This document shows, piece after piece, positions 40,425 to 52,269 of a stretch of 64,000 bases of DNA. The DNA is from Flaccisagitta enflata. Lineage: Eukaryota; Chaetognatha; Sagittoidea; Aphragmophora. The notes under the pieces are model-generated. The model ran no database searches. It was not told the DNA's origin and saw nothing but the letters and a program-made list of their open reading frames with translations. The translations under genes and the position numbers were made by a program. Position 1 is the first letter of the stretch, and the number at the start of each line of letters is the position of its first letter. The DNA lies in NCBI GenBank assembly GCA_965153355.1, contig OZ231127.1, positions 23,684,001 through 23,748,000 of the forward strand, read 5' to 3'.

Positions 40425-41240
40425 AGTCACGGACACGCGACTCTATAAGCCACTTTTTGGTCAGTCCGTCGGTCCATCCATCGGTCGGTCACAAAACTCT
40501 ATTTTGAGGTTTTTCGCTCCTGCCCACCCATCCGCAACTAATGCTGCTGTGCAGGCCTCTTGATTGTTCTTTTCTGCCGACAAGCAAAAATTTTCCCCTG
40601 AATGTTGCCGATTCAACATGTGAACGGAATTCACTTTCCATTGCAGATACTGATGGTCAATCAACTTGGGCCTGGCCTCCGCCACTGCCCTGCCGTGCTA
40701 TAAACGGCCATCATCTCCACCGAAGCGTCGTATATTAGGAAAGGGCTTACAAATCTCTGTTGAGGTAAGTTTTTTTCAGTTATTGTATCATCAATATCCA
40801 TTTTTGGGGGGGTGGCTTCAAGAAACACATGATGATAAAACTAGTTTTTACATGCCATTAAAATTTTATTTTTTTCAGTTCACAACATAAAAGGACTTAG
40901 TTGTTATTTTACCATTAATTCAAACTCACAGTTTTCCAAATCAACTAAGTTATGCAGAGCAGTAATCATAAAACTACAATATGCAAATTATATCAATGCT
41001 GACTGCAATTACCATCATCTCCATTTCGATCTTCTCCCTCTTCTTCTGTTTCTTTTTGTGCTTTTTCCTTCTTCTTTTTCTTCTTCTTCTTCTTCTTCTT
41101 CTTCTTCTTCTTCTTCTTTTTTTTCTCCTCCTTCTTCTTCTATCATTGGGACCTGCCGACATCTCCCTTTCCCTGCCGAGAAGCGGCGCTGCTCGCTGCT
41201 CCAAAATCTACAGGCCTGCTGCCGTGTATACGGCCTTGTT
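40425..41240 (+). mobile_element. Long twin-hairpin element (about 815 bp) splitting an older repeat
   Basis: The 5' hairpin GTCACGGACACGCGAC follows ATTTTT. CTCTATAAGCCACTTTTTGG and GTCC units come next. A passenger at 40785-41215 with (TTC)n and CCGAGAAGCGGCGCTGCTCG follows, then a perfect 3' hairpin GCCGTGTATACGGC and CTTGTT. The two halves of an inverted 37056-type element flank it (40296-40424 and 41241-41420). Confidence 0.8.
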
Positions 41241-41931
41241 ATATAATGATTGTGAACTGAAATGGGCTATGTTTTCACTCAAACTAATGCCATTTCTAAA
41301 TGAAAAAAGATAGCAATACCAGATTGGCGCCTAATGAAAGTGCTTTCGAAGGGCTTTCAGATAACCTAAGATTTCAATAGGTTTTTCTTTGATTCATAAG
41401 TAAAATTAACTGTCTTAAAGTGCTTCCTTTTTTTTAGTCGTAGGGTAGTTGTGAGAGTAATTTCTTCTATTGTGATTTTATACAACTACAGCATTGATGA
41501 TGCAGTGCCTAGATCAAGTCCAAATCGATTTTCCTAATAGATTCGGTTTTAATTATACAAACGGAGCATCAAAAGTGCATTGAAATGATTTTTGTTTTGA
41601 ATCCCCACATTGTGCCCACTCTATCGCAGAATAAAGTATTGTTGCACCTTTCATAAATAGCATTGACAAAAAAAATGTTGAATGATTCTGACCGAGGGAG
41701 TAGCGCAAAGTTCTGAACATTTTTTAACACTTAATTGCGAAGACCACGAAACTGGAATTTTATGGAACTTTATGGAATCCAGTTCTTTTTGCAAGCTGAA
41801 TTGTTTTAAAATTTTTGTCAAAATAAAGTTGAATAGGGCATCAGTCACCGCTGAGCATGCCACTTAACAGTTATCACTTTCTTTGGGTGGCAGGGCGGTA
41901 AGAAGTTTAAGTATGTGTGTGTTTGTGGGTC

Positions 41932-41965
<34 letters not shown>

Positions 41966-42482
41966 GACGACGCGGCTGTTGAGTGAGATAGAAAGAAACA
42001 TCAATCAAAAGCCAGTTTTGGTGCGTGATCGCGTTTTTCGGTGAGGTGAGGAAATCTCAATTAATTTCAAGGTGAAATCGGGCGCTAAGTGAAGATGAGA
42101 AAAGAATTTACGAGAGGGGGCGATGGTCAAAACCGTAAAAAAATTAAACAGGGGTGTATATAATTGAGCGGCTTTTGATTTTAGTCCCCCCCCTGCCTTT
42201 AATTTTCTTGCTCGCGACGCGACGCGATGCGTTGCGTTACAAAATCTATGATTTTCTTCCCCATAAAGCAATAGAACAGTAGACATTAGGTTTAAATAGT
42301 GTTAAATTGTGTTGTAGTAATCAAATATTACCTTTTGGTATTACCTTAAGTGTTAAATCTTCAAAAAAAAATTTTCTTTCTTTTTTTCGAACTTTTGATT
42401 GTTTTCCCCACCTCCAAACCCCTTGATTTTATTTCCCCCCACGTGGGGGGAGGGATTGCTCAACTATATACACGTCTCATCA

Positions 42483-42500
42483 TCATCATCATCATCATTA
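42483..42500 (+). repeat. Short (ATC)n at the end of an inverted repeat
   Basis: GTGTATATAATTGAGC at 42150 returns inverted as GCTCAACTATATACAC at 42459. A G-rich palindrome CCCCCCACGTGGGGGG lies at about 42436-42451. Confidence 0.6.
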
Positions 42501-42882
42501 TTAATTTTTTCAGTCTATTGGAGTTTTTTTTTGACAATGTTTCAAAGTGTTTTTGACAATGGTCAATGTTTCTAGGATCACGCTTGACGAATAATCTGAG
42601 AGAAAAGTACAAGAGGAGTCTGCGTTATATTCTATCAAAAGTCTCACGCGAAAAGCGAATGGCATCGCAGGCGTTGGGGTGGGCGAATTGCAAATTACGA
42701 GGGGTTGGTATGTGCAGGGGGAATTGAACAATTGATGTGGTGGACAAAACTGCGAATGGAATTGAGGAAGTGGGAATGAGCAGGGTATGTTGTTGTCAAT
42801 GTGGTTTGGGAATTGCGAATAAAAATTACAATGCAATATAGAGGAGTAAATGGTTTGGAGCAAATGGTTCGGAGGATGAAAG

Positions 42883-43034
42883 GCAGATACACGGTAAACC
42901 AGCCGCGGACGGTTGGGCAGGAGCAATATTAAGAAAACCGCTCGGGATTCAAAAATGTGACGGACCGACGGACCGATGAACCGGCCGACCTACTGACCGA
43001 CACGGCAAGGTGTAGAGTCGCGTGTCCGCGACTA
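42883..43034 (-). mobile_element. Twin-hairpin element, GTCGCG subfamily
   Basis: On the minus strand: perfect hairpin GTCGCGGACACGCGAC, CTCTACACCTTGCCGTGTC, GGTC units, CTGCCCAACCGTCCGCGGCT, GTGTAT end. Here the loop and arm are GGAC, and the subterminal copy is likewise GTCCGCG. Confidence 0.8.
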
Positions 43035-43332
43035 AAAAGGAGGGGGATGGAAATGGAAAGTCATTTGAGGTCACTGTGTCAGTCCTGCCTTCTGTCATTG
43101 TGGCGCAATTGCAAGTGCATTGTAATTGCAATTCTTACAATTGCATTGTAAGAACCTCCCACACAGATTCTACAATACCCTTTGTGAGTCTGTAAGAAGT
43201 TCTTATCGTCGATTTCAGACAACTTTGTTGTCGTGATTTACTGGCGCAGTTAACGTCCTTCCATCAAACGAAAACCGCCACAATAAGTCAATTCTCTGAC
43301 GTGAAACTGCTCATAAGCTTCGACTGGCGAGA

Positions 43333-43339
<7 letters not shown>

Positions 43340-43390
<51 letters not shown>
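43340..43390 (+). repeat. (GA)n microsatellite
   Basis: Pure GA run of about 50 bp. Confidence 0.95.
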
Positions 43391-43395
<5 letters not shown>

Positions 43396-43453
43396 GGACA
43401 CAGTCTGGCGAATAGACAACAAACCGTCAGTGAAACAGACAACGTGAAAGAAA

Positions 43454-43727
43454 AACAAGGCCAAGTAGGCCAACAATACGTCCTCTTTGAATTAATGTTT
43501 TTTATGAATGAATATTTTTTATAATGAATGTTTTTTATGAATGTCTATTTTATCAACGAATTTCTTAACGTGTGCTACTTTTACTAGGTGAGGCCCTCTT
43601 TTCTGTTGTTAAAAAAAAATGCATGATTTCGATGTTTTCAATGAATGCATTACTGACCAACAAACCAACTAACCAACCAACCAACCAACGGACACAGCCT
43701 ATTATAGAGATGCAAGGACGCATCTAA
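43454..43727 (-). mobile_element. Twin-hairpin element, GATGCG subfamily
   Basis: On the minus strand: hairpin GATGCGTCCTTGCATC, CTCTATAATAGGCTGTGTCC, GGTTGGTT units, and a 3' hairpin GGCCTACTTGGCC with TTGTT. Confidence 0.8.
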
Positions 43728-43730
43728 TAA

Positions 43731-43843
43731 GGCCAATAAGGAGTGGTGTGTGGATCATAAAATGAATGCGTTACCCAACAGACTGACCAACCGACCAACC
43801 GAACGACGGACACAGCCAGTTATAGAGGTGCTTTGTCGCACCT
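43731..43843 (-). mobile_element. Twin-hairpin element, GGTGCG subfamily
   Basis: On the minus strand: GGTGCGACAAAGCACC hairpin, CTCTATAACTGGCTGTGTCC, GGTTGGTC units, ACGCATTC, CACACACCAC and a shortened GGCC end. It abuts the preceding copy directly. Confidence 0.78.
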
Positions 43844-44203
43844 AAAAATACCTATATATCAGCTCCGCCTAATCGTCGTCTTGATCGATCTTATTTTAAT
43901 GTATATATTTTTTGGTCGCCTAAGTTCCAACACCGAATATCCAATTGAATATCCTTTCTAGGCCTCACTGGTAGAACCTCAAAAGGTAACCCCGTCCTTC
44001 CACGTGGTTTAAGTGGATTTAGGGGTCGAGTGGCCTAAACAAGTACTGTGCCCGTTGCACCACTTTTAAAAGCACCATTGTCTCATTTTTCCCGTTTCAT
44101 ATCCTTCTCAGCTTTCAGTATACTCCACTAAAACGAAATCAAGAGCAACGGAAATCCCCCAATAACAGATATAAAATCCCGATCCCATCATGTCATATTC
44201 TTT

Positions 44204-44541
44204 TACCGTATTTTCTCTAATTAGCGCCCCGGGCGCTTTTGAAATTGAAAAAATATATTGTCATTCTACCCTCCAATTAACGCCCCCTTTTGATCTGTGA
44301 GAACTCTAATTATATGTTATTCACAAAAAATGCTACTTAGGATATCAGATAAAGATAGAATAAAATATATCTTGCTTGTTTTTTATTCAATCCTTAAAAA
44401 AAACCCGCTGAAATATGCAAAATCTTTCTACTTTTAAGGATTTTTTACTATTTCACCTTCTTCCAAATTACTGCTCTGGAGAGCTCAAAGAGGGGGGGGC
44501 GTTAATTGGAGGGGGGGGCGATAAATGGAGAAAATACGGTA
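44204..44541. mobile_element. MITE with TACCGTATTTTCTC ends
   Basis: Left TACCGTATTTTCTCTAATTA then GCGCCCC; right inverted TACCGTATTTTCTCCATTTA then TCGCCCC. A second inner pair, CCTCCAATTAACGCCCCC, also matches inverted. Confidence 0.88.
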
Positions 44542-44645
44542 TTTCCAATGTGGGAATAAAAGAAGTCCGCCTATAACAGAAAAAATTGTCCATCCCTTGA
44601 CATCCTTGGCTTCAACTGTATTCTCGTTTGCATCTGGATAAAGAT

Positions 44646-44910
44646 AAGGGGGCGTTTCTAGTCACAGATAATCGTGTTTTGAACGGGCCACTCGGTCGCT
44701 CGCAACGTTTGTTCGCTCGCACCGGTTGCACCGCTCAATCCGCTCACTCGCTCTGCAGCGCTCCGCTTCGCTACGCTCCGTTCACAGGCTTGCTCACTCA
44801 CTCGCTCACTCCCTTGTGGGACAGTTGAAATTCTTGAATATGTGTTCACACTGTTATCGCGTTTCACTGGAACAAACGCGTTTTTGGCGCTCACTGGAAA
44901 CACGCCCTTA
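44646..44910 (+). mobile_element. Inverted-repeat element with (GAGTGAGC)-type core, copy 1
   Basis: Ends GGGGCGTTTCTAGTCACAGA and (inverted) AAGGGCGTGTTTCCAGTGAG resemble hAT-type termini. The core repeats CGCTC/CTCACTCGCTC. The inverted sister copy is at 54806-55068. Confidence 0.8.
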
Positions 44911-45036
44911 GTTACTAACCTCCTTTGCATTTTAGTTTGGAGGGATTTTTGATGGCGCAGAAGTGTTGGTAACAAGGCCCACACATCGAAGGCGTTGTTG
45001 CCCCAAGATCCGGTTTCAACCCGTCCACATTCTTAC

Positions 45037-45390
45037 GACCGCGCCTATCACTTCCTCTTCTTCCCGTGCCACTTCCTCCTCCTGCTCCTCCTTCTCCTCC
45101 TCTTCCTCCTTCCCTGCCACCCTCTCGTGCTCCGACACTTTCTCTCCGTCTTCCTCCTCTTTCTGCCCTGCTTCCATCATCTCCAAAATCTGGTTCATCT
45201 CCATCTCTTTCTCCTCCTCCTCCTCCTCCTGTTCCACCTCCACCTCTTCTCGATCCTCCTCCTCTTTCGCCGTTCTCTCGGCGACCGGATCTTCGGCGAT
45301 CTTCGCGGCGATCGGGACGGCGAACTGCTCGAGGCGATCATGAGTTGACAGGGCGTATGGCGGGGGCGAAGCTGACGATTTCACTTCCGC
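45037..45390 (-). CDS. Candidate exon, Glu-rich protein
   Basis: Open frame after a TAA at 45391. It reads RLEQFAVPIAAKIAEDPVAE, then long Glu/Lys/Met stretches (MEMNQILEMMEAGQKEEED) and VAREEEEVIGAV before a possible donor GCGGTC|GTAAGA. Acidic coiled-coil composition; there is no ATG at the left, so an upstream exon would be needed. The opposite strand is Pro/Leu-rich and equally open. The family is not recognised, and low complexity makes this uncertain. Confidence 0.4.
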
Positions 45391-45454
45391 TTAGTGACGT
45401 CGCCCGTCTGAATTCTCTCTCTGATTGTCCCGTAAAATGGAAATCCTAGAAAGT

Positions 45455-45460
<6 letters not shown>

Positions 45461-45524
<64 letters not shown>
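45461..45524 (+). repeat. (GA)n microsatellite
   Basis: About 32 GA units, 70 bp from the Glu-rich open frame. Confidence 0.97.
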
Positions 45525-45527
<3 letters not shown>

Positions 45528-45598
45528 AGAGTGGAAAGCAAGTTGCAGGTATCTACTATCAGCTTTTACAGGCACCAAAAAATGAACAGCAACTTTTA

Positions 45599-45706
45599 AC
45601 AAGGTCGTATACACCCCCCAGTCGCTGATTTATGGACAGGAATGTGACGTGACGTGACCGACCGACCGACCGACCGACCAACCGACCGACAAGCTCTAGA
45701 GTCTGC
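45599..45706 (-). mobile_element. Twin-hairpin element, degraded
   Basis: AACAAGGTCGTATACACC end plus a GGTC/GACC run; the 5' hairpin is lost. Confidence 0.6.
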
Positions 45707-46094
45707 GAAACAAATAGAGCTGCTGCTCCCAGCTTAGTCGCACATGAGGGACAAGAAAGACGAATTCCGCATGTCCTGGATATCTTGCCTTTATATAACA
45801 CCTTACTCTATAAATAACAATGAGCGACTTCAGCTAAGATGAAATAAATCCGAAACGGAAATACGCGTCAAGATAATATTGTATGGTTAAGTTTGTTTTA
45901 AGTGTACACAACAGTTGCATATGAATCGACAGTAAACAACAAACAGTTAACTTTCGTCATGATACCGTTGAGATCTCTCTGTTACACCAATATGCAAATC
46001 AGGAGAAAATGTGAAGTTTTATCTGATCGTTATTGTTTACCCTTTTGTCGATCGCACCCCTAGATAATTATACGGATTGAAAATGTTCATGCAT

Positions 46095-46156
46095 TCATCC
46101 CTTCATTCATTCATTCATTCATTCATTCATTCATTCATTCATTCATTCATTCATTC

Positions 46157-46203
<47 letters not shown>

Positions 46204-46205
46204 CG
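46095..46205 (+). repeat. (ATTC)n then (ATTG)n
   Basis: About 60 bp of TTCA followed by about 45 bp of TTGA; a clean switch of one base in the unit. Confidence 0.97.
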
Positions 46206-46800
46206 TTCATTCAATCATTCAATCATTCATTCGATCCTGCCTTCGATAGAAGGTTGCCTCATGAACGAATCCTTCATTTGTAATATATATTATATTTATT
46301 GTAGTATATCATGAAAGTCTTAGGAATTTGGGGTTGGAAGCAGCGTGAAGCTTCGGCCTTCGGTCGTGTCAGGTTTTGATAACTGTTTGAGAGCGTTGAA
46401 TGACGGGTGGGGGGGGGAGGGGGAAGGGTGCTAGAAGAAACTTGACTGACGGGGGGAGGGGGGTTAAGAAAGAATCTTGACTGACGGGAATCCATCAAGA
46501 TTTGTTAAAAAGAAAACATTTGTGACGAAGACGAATCGGTTCGCCGACCAACATGAAAATAACCCGCCATCTTATTCCGCTTTTTTTTTCTTCTATTTCA
46601 TTGAGAATTTAGACAAAATGTGAGTACGTCTACTTTAGAAGACAGTCGCGGAAAACAAGGCCAAGAGATGTCCAATAGATGCGTCCTCTTAGTTTAAGAT
46701 ACAAGATGTATTATATCATTTATTCATGAGATTAAAGATGAAGAAATGAGGCAAAAACCAACAAAATCGTGTTGAGTAAAAAGAAATTCGCTGACATACC

Positions 46801-47367
46801 TACAGTAGATCTCATCTAGACTTGAGATAATGGGGGCAAGCATGGTGGAAAGACGAATGAAGGCAGGGGAGCGATATTTGGATCATAGACTAATCAAAGG
46901 ATGCATAATTCCCCATGATACCTGGTTGCCATGGAAACACATTTCCATGTATTCTCGCTAGAGTATTAATATTTTGAGAGATTTTTTTAGGGAACATTGC
47001 TTAAAATAAAATTTGCTACAACTTTCCCACAGTATGTTCTGTAAGAATATTGCTCGTTTGGCCGTTGTTAGGGAGCGTATCCATGTGCGACAAGCCCTAG
47101 CAACCGCTAAACGAGCGACATTCTTACAGAACATACTGTGGGAAAGTTGTAGCAAATTTTATTTTAAGCAATGTTCCTTAAAAAAATCTCTCAAAATATT
47201 GATACTTTAGCGAGAATACATGGAAATGTGTTTCCATGGCAACCAGCTATCATGGGCAATAAAGCATGCCATTATTAGTCTATGTTTGAAATATCACTCC
47301 CCTAGCTTCATTTGTTTTCCTACAATGCTCGCCCCCGTTATCTCAAGTCTAGACGAGATCTACTGTA
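46801..47367. mobile_element. Long foldback MITE (about 567 bp, near-perfect arms)
   Basis: TACAGTAGATCTCATCTAGA at the left and its near complement at the right. Inner arms include TTGCTACAACTTTCCCACAG and ACATGGAAATGTGTTTCCAT. The loop near 47075 is short, so the two arms pair over almost their whole length. Confidence 0.92.
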
Positions 47368-47600
47368 CCTACTGACCTACAGACCTACAGACAGACTCAC
47401 TTTCTTACAAAGACACGAGGTCCAATCTGAGAGGAGTGTTCTAAGAACGTGAGTTTCCGCAAATATGTCTTTTCAAAAAAAAAAAATAAACAAATATGTG
47501 TACAAAACTTACTTCCGCGATAGAAATTTTCGTATCCTTTTCCGCGGGATTTGGACTCTCTTCTTTGACTACCGAAGACGCGCCATCTACATTATTGGTA

Positions 47601-47773
47601 AGACAAGTAACCCGGGGTTACAAAATATTCGCGGACGAGTGGGCAGGGGCGTACACCCCTCCCCCTCCCAACACACACACTTCACGCTATCACAACAGCA
47701 GCACCTTAAATGCACTTTTTCAAACATTTGGGCTCGAGCATAGCTGACGAGCATTACCGACAAAGCCGCAACT
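47601..47773 (-). mobile_element. Twin-hairpin element with covarying 3' hairpin
   Basis: On the minus strand: a degraded 5' arm GTTGCGGC, then the CTGCCCACTCGTCCGCG block and 3' hairpin GTAACCCCGGGTTAC. Its stem differs from GTGACCCCGCGTCAC by paired changes. Confidence 0.78.
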
Positions 47774-47969
47774 AAAAAGCCAGGGCATAGCGCTTTGAAC
47801 ACTTGACAAAGCTATGCTACATGCTACATGCAGCTATGGTTTAGCTATCGGGGGCAAGGAGCAGGGTTTGCCGTCACTCCACGTCATAACTTCTCAGCTT
47901 GCAATTGTTGAATGAAGTCAAATCATTGAGCGGATTTACATGATACTATCTTGGAAAAAATAAAAGTCC

Positions 47970-48310
47970 AGCTTTGATATCCATGTTATGATGTAAAAAT
48001 TGGTGACCAAAAAGGAAGCTAATAAGTAGGGCTAGCAAATGGCGCCAAGCTGAGACTCATAGCTTTATTTGATTAGATTTTACATCAAAATAAGTGAAAA
48101 TGTTGATTTCAGCAAATGGACTGAAAACTTGAATAGAATATAAACATATGATGTTTTGTAATAGTGTCGCTTTGATATGCGAAATTCAAAAATAAAATTG
48201 GTGACCATTTTGAAGCTGTTGTTCAGGGCTAGCTATGGCCGCCAAGATGAGACTCATAGCTCCGTTAGTTTGGATTCTACATCAAAAAGAGTGAGAATGT
48301 TGATTCTCAT
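47970..48310 (+). repeat. Tandem duplication of about 190 bp
   Basis: AAAATTGGTGACCA, GGGCTAGC..ATGGC, GAGACTCATAGCT and ACATCAAAA.AGTGA.AATG recur about 190 bp later. Outer inverted ends GCTACATGC at 47815 and GCATGCTGCATGC at 48374 suggest one element. Confidence 0.75.
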
Positions 48311-48389
48311 AAATTACAAAAAATTGTGTTGAGACATCTTGCTTCAAAGTGGCTTATTACTCCTTTTCCAAGGCATGCTGCATGCTGCA

Positions 48390-50280
48390 GACAGTGCGAC
48401 GCAATTTGGCGCCGCGAAAAAAAAAGTTTATGTGAAAGTTAATGCATGTGCGTAAGTCTCTACAGCATAGCGACTCGCTATTAGCGAGACAGCAACGATG
48501 ACAAGAAAAATCGCACCATAAAGATCACCTTTACATGCATCTACATCCGAGTAAGGAAGTAGATCTAGAAAGAAAAGTGGAATATCTTCCAAACCTAATG
48601 AGTGACATCAATGAAAAAAAGATTGACCATAATACATATGAATTACTAAGGATTAAAAAAAGATATGACTGTCTGTGCTTAAGTTGACTTTTTTGTCCCC
48701 GGACTTCAACTCTGAGCGCATGAACAGAAAATTGTATGAAACATCATGTCAATTGGTTCAAATTGAACTTCAATATTAAAAATCGGGGGTGCTTTGATCT
48801 CTCAATTTTCGTCTACCATCAAAAGCAGAACTTCAGGCACTATCCACTGGTGCCAATGCCGGGATTGTAGAAGCTAGCGTTTGGCCGTGGTGATTTTATC
48901 TTACAGGCAGTTGAATTTGATTTCAGAGCAAAATCTGAAGTGTTGAGATACTAGGGCTTACTTTATTCAAGCCCAACTGTTGTGGCTAAATATTGTTATT
49001 CCAACCATAGCTGCTTTTCTGCAGAAATGTCAATCCATTGACTTCAATTGCAGTATTTGCCTGAGATTTGAACTTGTGACCTTTCATTGAATTTTTTTAC
49101 GAATCAAGCGAGTTATCTTCAAAAAATTGGGCAGCCACTCCATATAAGGAAATTTGTCCTTGGGAAAAGAAGCATCATAAACAAATACTCTTTCATCTCA
49201 TCTGCATGATTGGTGTGAAGGATAAGAGCGCCCCCGTATTTCCAAGCCTATTGGTGATAATCTTAAGCTTACAAAAACTTTGGTGACTTTCGTTAACAAC
49301 GGAAATGATGACTAATGCAGTAATACTCAGCATGTTTGGCTAAGGTCACTAAGGAGGTGTTATTTGTTATTGTCACAAAAAAACAAATGCCAGATCACGA
49401 ATTGATATCAAAGAAGCTGCCGTCTGTTATTTTTCATTCATTTGTAATACGATATTCAAAAGTTAAGCGGAAAAAAAAACTTTCGTAATCTCAAAAACAT
49501 ATTTATCATTCATTGTATAGACTTCCTCTTACACTACGCTTAAACTTTGACCCATATCTTTCTTTGTTCTTTTCGTTTCTTTGTCGACAATTTTGCCATT
49601 TTGTATAATTTTGCGGATTTAGGTTCTATCTTTAGTAAAGCTCTATTCATTGTCAAAAAAGAAAACAAAAGGAAGACGATAAAGTGAAAGAGAAAGATTT
49701 TCTATGTCTTTTGTAGTGATTCTTATGATGGTTTGTTGAAATAGTCCGGGTTAGGGTTTGGGAAAAGGTTCACATTACAATTTAGCTTTTGCTTTTTAAC
49801 GATGAAAGTACAATTACCGTTAAGTATCTGGCCATGTCCAACGTACATTGAAGAGAGCGTCCGTTCACTCTGTAATTGAACGCAAGGACAAAAAAAGAGT
49901 TTAAAAGATGGGTGATGGGTAAATTGACACTCGCGAGTAAGACAGTGAACAAGCTGAACATGATGGCTTGATAATACTTTAATAGTTGAACAATTTTGAA
50001 CATGATGGCTCAAAGTATATCAGATTGATATTAAAGTAAGATGGACACAAAAGAAGATAAGAATATGGAATTTATGGATGTATGGGCATACAGATGTATG
50101 GATGATGGGGATTCTAACGATGCATTATGGCCAGGATGATACGGATAAAAGGACAGACAACTGGATGAAAAAATGAAGAGATGGGCAGCCACGAACTTGG
50201 TCAACCAGGCCATGGCTTCAATAAGCTTATACGGCGCCCCCTATACACATTACACAACACAGCTAACCATGAGCAAAAAA
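48390..50280. other. Stretch with no recognised feature
   Basis: About 1.9 kb, AT-rich. No repeat family, RNA gene or spliceable open frame that I can support. Confidence 0.5.
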
Positions 50281-50917
50281 AAAAAAAAAAACGCACATTG
50301 CTTAGTTCTACAATAACTTGGCGCTGCTTTTGAGAAAGAACATAAAATCTGTGACCGTTTTAAAGAGCTTCAAAAAATCTTTGATATGAGTTGTTGAACG
50401 AAATTCTAACTTGAAAACTCTAGAAGATATGTTAATTTGAAAAAAAAGTATCAATTTCAAATCTGCCAGGTATGACATTCTTTATTAACTTGTATTTATG
50501 GACTAAATGTCTTTGGTTGATTACCATTTCTAAATGGATTGACTTGAAAAGGTCTGCTTGGCCCCATTTGGTAGATTAGTTATATAAGTTATATTTTCAT
50601 TTTCTCTTAAATTTTTCTTAGTTTCCTTTTGTCAAATATGTTTTTCATGCTTCTAAAGACAGAACTAAAAGAACTGAATCCCTTCAATTGACAGATTATG
50701 GGGATGCTTACTTCAAACGGTTGCCATTTCTAAACGAATTGAGCTACAACTTTCTGCTTGGTCTAGATTTGAAGAACTTTCGAAGATCTTTCAAACGGTC
50801 ACCGATTTTTTATATTTTCATTGAAACCAAGCCGGTCAAAGGCATCAAAAACCGCCGTATACGTTTTTTTTTTGCCCATGGTTACCACAACATCTTTTCC
50901 ATTTTCATCAATCTCAC

Positions 50918-51425
50918 CTCGCCAGTCTTTTGACTCTCACATATCACAGTTGAAAACAAAACAAAAATGCAAAAAAGGGACGAAACGAGATGAAAAAAGA
51001 GTTTCCAACTCCGCAATGACGTCGACAACGACGGTGATGGTGATGGCGAAGGCGACCACGACGGCGACGAGGACGTCGACGACGACGACGGTAACGACGA
51101 TACCGTCGCCGCCGCCGCCGCCGCCGACGACGAAGAGGATCGACGCACTGTTTCCATTTCCTTCTTCCGCCGCACCATATTTTGCTGTTGCAGCTGCTGA
51201 CGCCACCATAACTCACTCTGCAGTGACCGTTTGTTTTGGTTAACGAGCATCGGCCCTTCTCTATGCTTTTGGCATGATAATCCTTTGCTAGGTTTCAATT
51301 TTTCTGGCGTGAGTTTTCTAGACAGAGTTGTTGCTTTTTTGTACTGCAGCTGCGTTCGCTGACAGTTCGCAATTACGGAAGAAACACGATTCAGCGTTCT
51401 TCGCACCGATTCACCACCCCGTGTT
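50918..51425 (-). CDS. Candidate exon, Ser-rich protein with a hydrophobic segment
   Basis: Open frame from the end of an (AAC)n tract: TRGGESVRRTLNRVSSVIAN, LSRKLTPEKLKPSKG, ELWWRQQLQQQNMVRRKKEM, a Ser/Ala/Pro run, then WKLFFHLVSSLFCIFVLFST and VICESQKTGE before donor GGCGAG|GTGAGA. The hydrophobic run could be a signal anchor. The acceptor would be ATGAG|, the first AG after the repeat. The frame also runs on through the repeat as poly-Asn to 51730, so the exon edge is uncertain. Not recognised. Confidence 0.4.
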
Positions 51426-51429
51426 CTCA

Positions 51430-51556
<127 letters not shown>

Positions 51557-52119
51557 CTCAGGGTCCGTGTGCGACAAATCGCTGAGATGAGGTAAGGTAG
51601 CAAGAACAGTTTCCCGCGCAACCACGATCTCGTCTCCGTGCACGCCCGCGTCCTCACGTGCGCAGAAATTCGCGTCCTTATCTTCGCGCATCCACGTGGT
51701 TCCGTCCTCACGCGCGCGCATCATCGGCATTTGAACGCGGCAATTTCATTGGCGGTTGTGGATGCTTTACCCAACAATTCTAGGACGACAGGTGATTTTG
51801 CATGAATTCAAATGATCAAATGATCGAAGAATGATTTAGAAAAATAGAATTAAGTTCGCTTTTATCACATGATTGCGGGAGATGAAGGGATCTTAAATCC
51901 GTTAGCGCGCGTTCTCCAAAAAAGCGGTTCAAAAGAAGCGGGCGGCTGTCAAGATGAAATCCGTATTCCAATGAATTACTCGCGATGATATTGAAACATC
52001 TCCGCTTCTTCATCTCAAACGCTGAAGAGAAGGGGAAATGAAGATGTGAAAGAGGAAGAGGAGGAGGAAGAGGAAGAAGGGGGGGAAGGGGGAGAAGGAG
52101 TAGGAGGATATGAAAGAAG

Positions 52120-52245
52120 TGGAAAAGGAAGAAGAAGAAGAAGAAGAAGAAGAAGAAGAAGAAGAAGAAGAAGAAGAAGAAGAAGAAGAAGAAGAAGAAG
52201 AAGAAGAAGAAGAAGAAGAAGAAGAAGAAGATGAAGAAAAAGAAA
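52120..52245 (+). repeat. (AAG)n microsatellite
   Basis: About 40 AAG units in a purine-only stretch from 52040. Confidence 0.97.
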
Positions 52246-52269
52246 AGAAGAAGGAAAATAGTCGCAAAA

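Noticed and set aside
40461-40738. Open frames near MAEARPKLIDHQYLQWKVNS as a possible missing first exon of the IGFBP gene
   Set aside because: No signal peptide, wrong cysteines, and the segment lies inside the long twin-hairpin element.
42436-42451. CCCCCCACGTGGGGGG palindrome as an E-box type regulatory site
   Set aside because: It lies in a G/C-run region of an inverted repeat, with no gene nearby to regulate.
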